DNA of 9,327 nt from NCBI GenBank assembly GCA_021812735.1, contig JAKAMV010000330.1, positions 1 to 9,327 of the forward strand, written 5' to 3'. The position numbers and the translations under genes are program-made. Position 1 is the stretch's first letter. Each line of letters begins with the position of its first letter. Of this stretch, positions 1-6,480 are shown piece after piece. This stretch comes from Chloroflexota bacterium. GTDB lineage: Bacteria > Chloroflexota > Limnocylindria > Limnocylindrales > CSP1-4. The notes beneath the pieces are model-generated. The model did no database searches and had not been told where the DNA came from. It saw only the letters and a list, made by a program, of their open reading frames with translations.

Positions 1-86
1 CGCTTCGTCTGGGCCAGGTACGTGATGTCGTCGTGGAAGGCGTACTGGTCGCGCTCGTCGCGGACCAGGTCGCGGGTGGTGCTCAT
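1..86 (-). CDS. N-terminal fragment of a gene running off the left edge (possibly SufB-like)
   Basis: Only 28 complete codons are visible. The ATG at 84-86 is preceded on the minus strand by GGAG with 5 nt spacing, a good ribosome binding site. The peptide begins MSTTRDLVRDERDQYAFHDD and continues ITYLAQTK. The tyrosine-x-phenylalanine-His-Asp-Asp stretch followed by a short linker recalls the start of some SufB Fe-S assembly scaffold proteins. That is a recollection of family style; the diagnostic SufB core lies outside the window. The gene has its own promoter candidate at 200-228 and is read in the same direction as the sugar operon, but it is separated from it by the peptidase remnant and a hairpin. 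The reading frame is fairly sure; the identity is weak. Confidence 0.5.
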   Translation of the reverse strand, partial: MSTTRDLVRDERDQYAFHDDITYLAQTK

Positions 87-199
87 GACTGCTCCGTTGC
101 AGGCGGCGGGCGCCGCGGAAGCGCTAGGTCGAGGGTACTGGCGTCGGGAACGCCACGGGCGCTGTGAGGACGCCTGCCCCCGGGCTAATCCCTAGTGGA

Positions 200-228
200 A
201 TTATCGGAATTATCGGCCGATCCGTCAA
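200..228 (-). promoter_or_regulatory. Sigma70-type promoter for the left-edge gene
   Basis: Read on the minus strand, TTGACG (223-228) is followed after exactly 17 bases by GATAAT (200-205). Each hexamer matches 5 of 6 positions of the TTGACA/TATAAT consensus. It sits in the only AT-richer patch of this region and points at the gene starting at 86, giving a leader of roughly 105-110 nt. The spacer contains the perfect 10-bp palindrome ATCGGCCGAT (212-221), and the -10 element lies in a tandem 9-bp repeat GGAATTATC (197-205 and 206-214). Both could be regulator-binding sites. The promoter is supported by the match quality only. Confidence 0.6.
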
Positions 229-375
229 CGCGACTTGCGCGGCTGGTCACGGGCCCCTTGCACGGGCCGCCCAAGGCCACGATGCGTGCGCGGCATCAGG
301 CTCGCGCGGCCCTCGTCGCGTTGATGGTCCGTGCGCATCAGGTGGCCCGCTGTCGTGGCGGCCCGCGGGAATTGA

Positions 376-405
376 ACGAGCGCGGCCCAGACGGACCGCG
401 CTCGT
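376..405 (-). terminator. Stem-loop after the peptidase remnant, probable terminator
   Basis: A perfect 10-bp inverted repeat, ACGAGCGCGG / CCGCGCTCGT, encloses a 10-base loop (386-395). It lies 22 bases beyond the stop codon of the minus-strand peptidase remnant. On the minus strand it is followed by TTCAATTCC, which is not a true U-tract, so it may be a weak or Rho-assisted terminator. It would also separate the sugar operon side from the left-edge gene. Confidence 0.5.
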
Positions 406-427
406 CGGGTGGTGCCAGGCGCGAGCG

Positions 428-1543
428 TCAGTGCGCCGCGGCCACCAGATCCGGGATCAGGTTGGCCGCGTTCGGCGTGCCCAGGCCCGTCACCGGGTCC
501 CAGCCCTTCGTCGCCGGGTAGCCCGGGATCGACGCGTCGGTCTGGTTGTTCCCCGTGGTCACGTCGTAGAAGTCAGCGGCGTACATGGCGGGGTTGGCAC
601 CGATCTTGTACAGCGCCGGGTTGATGAGCCCGAGGCCGCCGCCGTTGAGCTGGTCGGCGATCGCGACGAGGCCCGCCCAGTTGGGGCACGACACCGAGGT
701 GCCGCCGACGATGAACCAGCCGCCGTCGAGGCTGTCGTACACGAGCACGCCCGTCAGCGCGCTGGCCTCGTAGGCGACGTCGGGGACACCGCGCATCGAG
801 CCGATCGAAGTGCTGCCTGCCGGCAGGTTGTCCTGGTAGGACGGCTTCGCGAACACGCGGCTGTAGCCGCCGCCCGACGCGACCCAGCCCACCTCGGCCA
901 CGCCCGGGTTCGCCGGGCAGCGGCCGGGCGGGTCGACCGAGTCGACCGTGCGCGTCGTGGTGGCGGTCGGGTCCGTGCACAGGTAGGTGCCGCCGACCGC
1001 GGTCACGAGCGGGTCGGACGCGGGCCACACGACGGTCGGGTACGGGATGAGGGACCCGCCCTGCCCGACCGGCTGCTTCATGCCGTTCGCCGTCTCGCCG
1101 TCGCCGGACGAGCCGAGCACCGTCACGCCGTGCTGCGCCGCGGCGATGTACGCGTGGCGCAGGTTGAGCAGCGACTGCATGCTGCCGAAGGACTCCTCGG
1201 CGGCGGCGAAGCTCTGGCTGATCACGTTGGCCATGCCCCGGTCAACGAGCGCCTGCTCGGCATTCATCATCAGCGGGAAACCCTGGACGCCGAGCGTCTC
1301 GGCTGTCGGGACGGTCACGAGCCGGATGTTCGCCTCCGGTGCGATCGAGTGCGCCCACTCCACGTCGAGCGAGACCTCGAGCGCCCAGCCGTTGTGCGCC
1401 TCCTGGCCCGGGCTCTTGCTGGTCGGCGGCGGCGCGAAGGTCCCGGGCGACCCCTGGAAGCTCGTGACCTTGAAACGCGACCTGGCTCGATCGAGCTTCG
1501 GGCCTGCGGCCTTGGCGTCGCGCCTGGCGCGATGATCCCCCAT
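428..1543 (-). CDS. Sedolisin-type (S53) serine-carboxyl peptidase, 5'-truncated, possibly a pseudogene
   Basis: Sedolisins are secreted, acid-acting endopeptidases with a Ser-Glu-Asp triad. Numbered from the ATG at 1543, the catalytic Glu56 and Asp60 lie in ALEVSLDVEW, the oxyanion Asp148 in GSSGD, and the nucleophile Ser283 in GGTSVSCP. The calcium-site aspartates are Asp327 (YDVTTGN) and Asp349 (GWDPVTGLG). Recognisable family sequence starts only around residue 24 (FKVTSF, near base 1474). The roughly 180-residue propeptide, the signal peptide and about the first 50 residues of the catalytic domain are absent, and I see no such sequence in the other minus-strand frames upstream. The frame stays open upstream to a GTG at 1642, inside the end of the hydrolase gene, but that extension looks unrelated to the family. 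The ATG has no strong ribosome binding site. An unprocessed cytoplasmic sedolisin is unlikely to work, so this is probably a remnant, although the remaining 345 or so codons are uninterrupted. Confidence 0.75.
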   Translation of the reverse strand: MGDHRARRDAKAAGPKLDRARSRFKVTSFQGSPGTFAPPPTSKSPGQEAHNGWALEVSLDVEWAHSIAPEANIRLVTVPTAETLGVQGFPLMMNAEQALVDRGMANVISQSFAAAEESFGSMQSLLNLRHAYIAAAQHGVTVLGSSGDGETANGMKQPVGQGGSLIPYPTVVWPASDPLVTAVGGTYLCTDPTATTTRTVDSVDPPGRCPANPGVAEVGWVASGGGYSRVFAKPSYQDNLPAGSTSIGSMRGVPDVAYEASALTGVLVYDSLDGGWFIVGGTSVSCPNWAGLVAIADQLNGGGLGLINPALYKIGANPAMYAADFYDVTTGNNQTDASIPGYPATKGWDPVTGLGTPNAANLIPDLVAAAH

Positions 1544-1556
1544 CCACGCCTGGGGC

Positions 1557-1572
1557 GTGCTCGGCCGAGCAC
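1557..1572. repeat. Perfect 16-bp palindrome between hydrolase and peptidase genes
   Basis: GTGCTCGGCCGAGCAC is a perfect palindrome (6-bp stem with a GGCC loop if folded as RNA). It begins 31 bases beyond the stop of the minus-strand hydrolase gene and just upstream of the peptidase ATG at 1543. It may form part of an operon-end hairpin, although no U-tract follows, or be a protein-binding site. It lies in the stretch where the peptidase homology has been lost. Confidence 0.5.
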
Positions 1573-1602
1573 CCGACCATGGCAGCGCCCAGAACGATCC
1601 TG

Positions 1603-2433
1603 TCAGGCGATGCAGGATTCGGCGAACCGGCCCGCGATCCACGGGTCCACCACCGCGTGGAAGGCATCGCCGCGATTACGGCGGACGCAATGACCGGCTC
1701 CGTCGACCACGACGATCTCGATCGCCGGGTTGCGAATCGCCTCGATGAGGGAACGGGATCGAGGGACGATCGTGTCGTCGGTGCCGGTCACCACGAGCGC
1801 TGGCCGTCGAATCCGCGCTGCCAGCACCGGCCATGGGTCCCGCATGGAGAGGGCGAGGCGGCCCAGCGCCAGGAACGCCGCATCAGTCTCGCGCTTGGCC
1901 TCCGCCCACGGCTCGAACTCGATCTCGGGCCACCCCGGGTGCGTCACGCGCTCCGCAGCGAGCGTGCCCGCCGGGTCCTCGACGAACCGGCGGCGGTCCG
2001 CGGTCCATCGCGTCGGGAGCTCCGCATCCGCCGGCGAAGCCTCGGGGGGTGGCCACGCGGGGTCCTCCAGGACTGCCGCCGCCACGAGGTCCGGGCGGCG
2101 CGCCGTCACGGCCGCCGCCATCGCGCCCCCCATCGAGTGTCCGACCAGGATCACGGGGCCGCAACCGGCGCCAATCCGCTCGATCGCGGCGATCGTCGCG
2201 GCGTACATGTGCTCGGCCGGCTCGTCGGCGAGCTGGGCCGCCGTGAACCGCGGGGACTGCCCGTGCCCGAGTGCGTCGATTGCTGCGATCCGGTACGTGG
2301 TCCGCCAGCGGGTCACAGCGTCACCCCACGTCGAGCCGGAGTCGGTGATGCCGTGGAGGAGCACGAGCGTCCGCGCCGCTGGATCGGGCACGCCGAAGGA
2401 GTGCACGACAAGCTCGGGCGGCACGGATGTCAT
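1603..2433 (-). CDS. Alpha/beta-hydrolase fold protein (276 aa), substrate unknown
   Basis: This is a complete single-domain alpha/beta hydrolase of typical length. The oxyanion-hole motif LLHG is at residues 25-28, the nucleophile elbow GHSMGG places the nucleophile at Ser100, the acid is Asp219 or Asp220 in GTDDTIVP, and the catalytic histidine is His248 in GAGHCV. There is no signal peptide or membrane segment, so it should be cytoplasmic. The family includes esterases, lactonases, epoxide hydrolases and haloperoxidases; the motifs do not choose between them. The ATG at 2433 has GGGCAGGA just upstream. The gene follows the amylosucrase gene by 81 bases in the same direction with no obvious terminator between, so it may be the last gene of the sugar operon, for instance removing acyl groups from imported sugars. 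That role is a guess. Confidence 0.85.
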   Translation of the reverse strand: MTSVPPELVVHSFGVPDPAARTLVLLHGITDSGSTWGDAVTRWRTTYRIAAIDALGHGQSPRFTAAQLADEPAEHMYAATIAAIERIGAGCGPVILVGHSMGGAMAAAVTARRPDLVAAAVLEDPAWPPPEASPADAELPTRWTADRRRFVEDPAGTLAAERVTHPGWPEIEFEPWAEAKRETDAAFLALGRLALSMRDPWPVLAARIRRPALVVTGTDDTIVPRSRSLIEAIRNPAIEIVVVDGAGHCVRRNRGDAFHAVVDPWIAGRFAESCIA

Positions 2434-2514
2434 CGTCCTGCCCTCGTGTGTTGAGCCTGCGCCTCAGCTGATCGCCCGGCCCGCGTGTGCCCGGAGCCTG
2501 GGGTGTTGCTCTTC
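2434..2514 (-). other. 81-base gap between amylosucrase and hydrolase genes
   Basis: There is no convincing hairpin with a U-tract and no clear promoter. It contains two copies of CAGGCTC (minus strand) and the 8-bp palindrome TCAGCTGA. The absence of a terminator allows read-through from the sugar operon into the hydrolase gene, but an independent promoter cannot be excluded. Confidence 0.4.
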
Positions 2515-4563
2515 TCAGCCACGGACGAGCCACCGCGCCGCATACGGCGGCATCGGGATACTGTCGCCCGGGCCGAATGGCCGTCTGTCGTCCAGCACGT
2601 CAACGGCCGTCTCGAGCCCGCCTAATTCGAGGGCCGCCCCGTCAAGCACCGTCGCCCGGTCGGTCAGGTTGCACATCACCATCAGCGACCCCTCGGGGTG
2701 GTTGCGGACGAACGCGAACAGGTGCGAGTCGCCCAGATCCACCACCTCGAGCGGCGTCGCGGCGTGCAGCTGGCGCAGACTGCGGCGGATGCCGATCAGG
2801 CGTGCCAGGCCGTCGAATAGCCGGCCCTCGATCGTCGTCGGGTCGTGTCGCCGCTCGGAAGCGTCCCAGCGCATCCAGGGTCGATGGATCCATCGGTTGT
2901 CCGAGGCGATGCGCGGGTCCTCGAGGTACGAGTGGTCGTTCAGCAGCCCAATCTCGTCGCCCATGTACAGCAGCGGGATCCCGTCCCAGGCGAGGATCAG
3001 CGCGTTGCCGAGCAGCATCCGCGCGATCGCGCGGTCAATCTCGGCGGTGTCGGCGTGGGCCAGGCCCAGCTCCAGCCCGGCGAGGCTTGCGAAGGTGCCG
3101 TTGATCCGCGAGTCGCCGTTGGTGGGATTGAACTGGAACACCTCGCCCACCGCGAACGAGCCCGGGAACGAGCCTGCGTAGAACTCGGACAGGAAGGCGC
3201 GGTGGCCCGGCCCCGACCAACCCACGGCCTCGGCGTCCTCCTCGGTGATCGCCCAGCCGATGTCGTCGTGGCACCGGATGTAGGAGCCCCAGGCCGTGGT
3301 CGAGGGCTTGCGCGGGAACGCGTCCATGACGTGGGTCATCAGGCGGGTGTCGCGCGTCGCGAGCGAGGACCAGTACTGGACCATGAGGCTGTTGTGGTAC
3401 GCGAGGTCGCATTCGCGACCCTGGTGGCGACCCGCGCCCAGATACGGCGCCAGGTCGTCGGGGCCCACGATCGCCTCGGCCTTGAAGATGACTGCGGGTG
3501 CCGCGATCCGAGCGCACGCCCGCAGCGCCCGGAGCAGGTCGTGAACCTCGGGCTGGTTCTGGCAGTTGGTGCCCATGCGCTTCCACATGAACGCCACCGC
3601 GTCGAGGCGGAACACGTCCACGCCCCGGTTCGCGTGCTCAAGCACGATGTCGATCATCTCGGTGAACACGCGCGGGTTCGCCCAGTTGAGGTCCCACTGC
3701 CAGGAGTTGAAGGTCGTCCACACCCAGCGGCCGTCGGGCAGCTGGGTGAAGTTGCCGGGCGCCCAGTCCGGGAACACCTCGGGCAGCGTCCGCTCGTACG
3801 CGTTGGGCAGCCTGCGGTTGGGGAAGATCCGGTAGTACGCCGAATAGCCGGGATCGCCGGCCGCCGCGGCGCGCGCCCACAGGTGCTCGGCGGCCGTGTG
3901 GTTGAGCACGAGGTCGATGCAGGTCGAGATCCCGCGGGCGCGGAGGCTCGCCGCCAGGTGCTCGAGGTCCTCGTTCGTCCCGAACCGGGGGTTCACCGAG
4001 CCGTAGTCCGCGACGGCGTAGCCGCCGTCGTTGTCGCCCTCGCGCGGCCGCAGGATCGGCATCAGGTGGACGTAGCGGACCCCGAGCTCGTCGAGGTAGT
4101 CGAGGTGGTCCTCCACGCCCCGCAGCGTCCCGGCGAAGCGGTCGACGTAGAAGACGTACCCGATCATCGAGGGGTCCTGGAACCAGTCGGGGTGGTAGAG
4201 GCGCTCCCGGTCGAGGGCGCGCAGCGCGGCGGGGCGGGCGGCCCAGCGGGCGGCCAGCCTCGCAACCAGCGCCATGAGCTCCTCATCGCGGACCGGGCTC
4301 TCCGCCCATGGCGTGCGCAGCCCGTCCCACAGGTCCGGCCACCAGCGCCGTAGGCGCAGCAGGAACGCCTCGCTCTCGGGGGCGCCGGCGTCCGGGGCGA
4401 CGGTGCCCGGGGCGGCATCGAGGCCCAGGGCGCGTCGGGCGACCGCCTCGGCCCGCTCGAGCGCCGCCTCCTCCTCGCCGACGTCAGCGAGACGCGGTGG
4501 CACGGCCCCCGCGCGCCCGGGCGCGGCCGCGACGCGCGGACGGCGCGATGCGGACGAGGGCAT
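2515..4563 (-). CDS. Amylosucrase (GH13 subfamily 4)
   Basis: Amylosucrase (EC 2.4.1.4) transfers glucose from sucrose onto an alpha-1,4-glucan chain and releases fructose. The 682-residue protein follows the Neisseria polysaccharea enzyme along most of its length, with a slightly longer N terminus: a helical N-domain to about residue 125, the (beta/alpha)8 barrel with its inserted B and B' domains, and a C-terminal beta domain from about 610. Catalytic residues visible: nucleophile Asp321 (FRLDAVAF), acid/base Glu363 (FKAEAIV), transition-state stabiliser Asp433 (CHDDIGW). The pocket residues Asp179 and Tyr182 (DGGYAV), His222 (NHTAAEH) and Arg557 (SDNRWIHRP), which bind the glucosyl ring in the family, are also kept. 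There is no signal peptide, so it acts in the cytoplasm. I chose the ATG at 4563 over an in-frame GTG at 4572: it forms a TGATG overlap with the preceding stop and has GGAG 8 nt upstream. The first 30 or so residues are low-complexity. Substrate and product choice (polymer, turanose, hydrolysis) cannot be read from the sequence. Confidence 0.93.
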   Translation of the reverse strand: MPSSASRRPRVAAAPGRAGAVPPRLADVGEEEAALERAEAVARRALGLDAAPGTVAPDAGAPESEAFLLRLRRWWPDLWDGLRTPWAESPVRDEELMALVARLAARWAARPAALRALDRERLYHPDWFQDPSMIGYVFYVDRFAGTLRGVEDHLDYLDELGVRYVHLMPILRPREGDNDGGYAVADYGSVNPRFGTNEDLEHLAASLRARGISTCIDLVLNHTAAEHLWARAAAAGDPGYSAYYRIFPNRRLPNAYERTLPEVFPDWAPGNFTQLPDGRWVWTTFNSWQWDLNWANPRVFTEMIDIVLEHANRGVDVFRLDAVAFMWKRMGTNCQNQPEVHDLLRALRACARIAAPAVIFKAEAIVGPDDLAPYLGAGRHQGRECDLAYHNSLMVQYWSSLATRDTRLMTHVMDAFPRKPSTTAWGSYIRCHDDIGWAITEEDAEAVGWSGPGHRAFLSEFYAGSFPGSFAVGEVFQFNPTNGDSRINGTFASLAGLELGLAHADTAEIDRAIARMLLGNALILAWDGIPLLYMGDEIGLLNDHSYLEDPRIASDNRWIHRPWMRWDASERRHDPTTIEGRLFDGLARLIGIRRSLRQLHAATPLEVVDLGDSHLFAFVRNHPEGSLMVMCNLTDRATVLDGAALELGGLETAVDVLDDRRPFGPGDSIPMPPYAARWLVRG

Positions 4564-5534
4564 CAGCGCCACTCCGGCTTGCAGGCGACGCGCAGGAGAC
4601 CCTCAGGCCCCGTCTCCACCGGAACGGGGTCGCCCAACTCGCCCACGAAGCGGCCCTGGGCGTCGCGATCAAGCCAGCCCATGAGGTGCCGCTTCCCTCC
4701 CAGCTCGACGAGCCGACCCGCGTACCACCGGTCCGCCGGGTCCCCAAGGAGGCAGGGACCCGGCGGCACGGCGAACGGCCCCAGCGCCGACAACCCCACC
4801 AGCGCCAGGGTCCCCGTCTCGGGCACGAATCCCGGACGGGCGCGGCGAACCGCGGCATGGTCGATCGCGCGCAGGCTGGCGAGGACGACCCACCGGCCAT
4901 CCCCCATCGGCACCAGCTGGGGCACCTCGAGCTGGCTGACCTCGCCGGGCGCGGAGAGTGGCGGGCCAACCTCGAAGGCCTTCCGGTCGTGCGACCAGGC
5001 GTGGCCGATGACGCCGCGGGCGTCCGGTGGACCGCGCCGCGCTTTGGCGGTGATCAACAGGTGGAGCACACCCGCGTCGTCGACGTGGAGCCAGGGGTCG
5101 CGCCAGTGCTCCGCGCGGCCCGCGAGGCCGGCGGTCTCGTACCAGTGGGAATCCGCTCGGACCACGGCGTCGGTCCTGGTCCAGGCATTGAGGTCCGGCG
5201 AGGTCGCGAGGCCGATCCGCTGCACCCAGCGGCCCCCGTCCTGCAGCCCGATCCCGGTGTAGCCCATGAGCCAGCGGTCGCCATCGCGGATCACGCTCCC
5301 CGTCCACGTCGCCCGCGCGTCGATGTCGCCCAGCCCAGGGGCCGGCAGCGGCGACGGACGGAGCTCCCAGGCATGGAGGTCGCGCGACACGGCGTGGCCG
5401 ACGCGCGCGTGGCCGTGCCGAAGGTCGGGATCCCCCAGCGACCGCGGCGCAGAGAGGAAGAACGCGTGAACGAGATCCCCGTCCACGGCGAACCACGCGT
5501 CCCACACCCAGTCGTCGGGCAGCCGCAGGGTCAT
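4563..5534 (-). CDS. Clan GH-J (GH32/GH68-like) five-bladed propeller glycosidase, probable beta-fructosidase
   Basis: A 323-residue protein made essentially of one beta-propeller. The three acidic positions expected of GH32/GH68 enzymes can be placed: nucleophile Asp12 in WVWDAW (blade 1), the transition-state aspartate in the Arg145-Asp146-Pro147 motif (HWRDPWL), and acid/base Glu203 in QLEVPQLV. ATWTGSV (75-81) and the HAVSRDLHAW repeat are also typical. Blade 1 lacks the classical GH32 NDPNG and looks more like the WD motif of GH68. The C-terminal beta-sandwich of many GH32 enzymes is missing, giving a short form. There is no signal peptide, so it should act on imported sugar in the cytoplasm, most likely splitting a fructosyl bond in sucrose or a fructo-oligosaccharide. 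The stop codon overlaps the amylosucrase start by one base, indicating translational coupling. A related propeller activity (GH43-like) is the main alternative. Confidence 0.8.
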   Translation of the reverse strand: MTLRLPDDWVWDAWFAVDGDLVHAFFLSAPRSLGDPDLRHGHARVGHAVSRDLHAWELRPSPLPAPGLGDIDARATWTGSVIRDGDRWLMGYTGIGLQDGGRWVQRIGLATSPDLNAWTRTDAVVRADSHWYETAGLAGRAEHWRDPWLHVDDAGVLHLLITAKARRGPPDARGVIGHAWSHDRKAFEVGPPLSAPGEVSQLEVPQLVPMGDGRWVVLASLRAIDHAAVRRARPGFVPETGTLALVGLSALGPFAVPPGPCLLGDPADRWYAGRLVELGGKRHLMGWLDRDAQGRFVGELGDPVPVETGPEGLLRVACKPEWR

Positions 5535-5559
5535 CGCGCTGCCCCGCAGGCGCCGACCC

Positions 5560-5590
5560 GCCGCCGCCGCCAGGGCGGGGCGGCGGTGGC
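5560..5590 (-). other. GC-rich intercistronic hairpin ahead of the glycosidase gene
   Basis: GCCGCCGCCGCC (5560-5571) can pair with GGCGGCGGTGGC (5579-5590) around a 7-base loop, 11 of 12 positions pairing in the minus-strand RNA. It lies in the 97-base gap between the second permease gene and the glycosidase ATG, ending about 25 bases before that ATG. With no U-tract it is more likely an mRNA-stability or expression-tuning structure than a terminator. The glycosidase gene has only a weak purine-rich ribosome binding site next to it. Confidence 0.4.
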
Positions 5591-5631
5591 GGACATCTGC
5601 TGATCGCTCACGGTGGATTGGCCTCGCGGGC

Positions 5632-6465
5632 TCAGCCCTTGACGCCGGACGCCGCGATGCTGCGGATGAAGTACCGCTGACCGATGAGGAACATCACCAC
5701 CGGCAGGACGCTGACCAGGATGACGCCGGTCATCAGCGTGGCGATGTCGGGCGACAGGTTGGCTCCCTTGTTGAGGGTGATGGCCAGGCCCTGCTGGAGC
5801 ACGTACATGTCGGGGTTCGTGTTGAACACGAGCGGCTTGAGCAGGTTGCTCCACTCGCCCAGGAACGTGAGGATGAACACCGTGGCGATCGCCGAGCCCG
5901 AGAGCGGCAGCATCACCGAGAAGAACGTGCGGTAGGGGCCCGCGCCGTCCACCTTGGCCGCCTCCTCGAAGTCCTTCGGGATCGTGATGAAGAACTGACG
6001 GAAGACGAAGATCGAGAACGGGCTCGCGAGGCTCGGGACGATCAGGGCCTGGTATGAGTCGAGCCAGTGCCAGCCCGACAGCATCAGGAAGATCGGCACG
6101 AACAGGATCTCGAACGGGATGATCATCGTGCCCAGCACCAGCAGGAACAGCCAGTCGCGGCCCCAGAACTTGAGGCGTGCGAAACCGTAGCCTGCCAGCG
6201 CGCCCACGGCGATCTGGCCGAAGGTGACCGAGAGCGTCATCACAAGCGTGTTGAAGAGCTCGCGCCAGAAGTTCATCCGGCCGATGACGTCGGGATAGTT
6301 GCCCCACTGCGGGACGGCCGGGAGCAGGCTGCCCGGGCTGGTGAGCGTTTCCTGGTTGGTCTTGAGCGACGTCAAGATCACCCAGATGAAGGGGAACAGG
6401 AAGACGACGGTCAGCGGCACCAGGATCAGGTACTTGCCGCGATTGGAATTGCCGGGGCGGTTCAT
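5632..6465 (-). CDS. Sugar ABC transporter permease, MalG type
   Basis: An inner-membrane permease of the CUT1 carbohydrate ABC importers, pairing with the product of the gene just upstream. The 277 residues carry about six hydrophobic segments (roughly 12-32, 69-95, 104-127, 139-159, 188-209, 240-262). The cytoplasmic EAA loop that docks on the ATPase is clear: Glu168-Ala-Ala then Gly174 (EEAAKVDGAGPY), followed by LPLS. The C terminus QRYFIRSIAASGVKG is the usual ending of MalG-type proteins. The start ATG at 6465 lies 15 bases after the stop of the MalF-type gene and is overshadowed by GGGGAGG, an excellent ribosome binding site. Sugar specificity cannot be read from the permease; the neighbours suggest sucrose or a fructoside. 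Confidence 0.93.
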   Translation of the reverse strand: MNRPGNSNRGKYLILVPLTVVFLFPFIWVILTSLKTNQETLTSPGSLLPAVPQWGNYPDVIGRMNFWRELFNTLVMTLSVTFGQIAVGALAGYGFARLKFWGRDWLFLLVLGTMIIPFEILFVPIFLMLSGWHWLDSYQALIVPSLASPFSIFVFRQFFITIPKDFEEAAKVDGAGPYRTFFSVMLPLSGSAIATVFILTFLGEWSNLLKPLVFNTNPDMYVLQQGLAITLNKGANLSPDIATLMTGVILVSVLPVVMFLIGQRYFIRSIAASGVKG

Positions 6466-6480
6466 GGTCTGCGCCTCCCC

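Larger units (their letters stand above)
87..427. other. Gene-free intergenic region with minus-strand promoter and hairpins
   Basis: This stretch of about 340 bases has no convincing gene: reading frames through it are ordinary open frames of GC-rich DNA with no recognisable product. From left to right it holds a small hairpin at 139-155 (TGGCGT/ACGCCA, 5-nt loop) in the probable 5' leader of the left-edge gene, an AT-richer promoter island around 197-228, imperfect copies of GTGCGC(GG)CATCAGG around 285-345, and a 10-bp hairpin at 376-405 next to the stop codon of the peptidase remnant. Confidence 0.6.

Noticed and set aside
285..345. Short repeated GTGCGC..CATCAGG segments as possible CRISPR or attachment sites
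   Set aside because: There are only two imperfect copies with no regular spacing and no associated genes.
1544..1642. Extension of the peptidase frame upstream to GTG at 1642
   Set aside because: It overlaps the coding end of the hydrolase gene, and the added residues show no resemblance to S53 propeptide or catalytic domain.
164..1693. Long plus-strand open frame of 509 codons opposite the peptidase gene
   Set aside because: Its Arg/Ala/Gly-rich composition is that of a GC-rich antisense shadow and shows no family motifs, while the minus strand carries clear S53 motifs.
2845..4353. 502-codon plus-strand frame opposite the amylosucrase gene
   Set aside because: It is the antisense shadow of a clear GH13 gene; Val/Arg/Gly/His-rich with no domain features.
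5531..5611. Possible 26-residue leader peptide (GTG start) ending in an ATGA overlap with the glycosidase gene
   Set aside because: It has no ribosome binding site, and the hairpin at 5560-5590 covers most of it; the overlap may be chance in GC-rich DNA. Kept as a note because it would couple translation.
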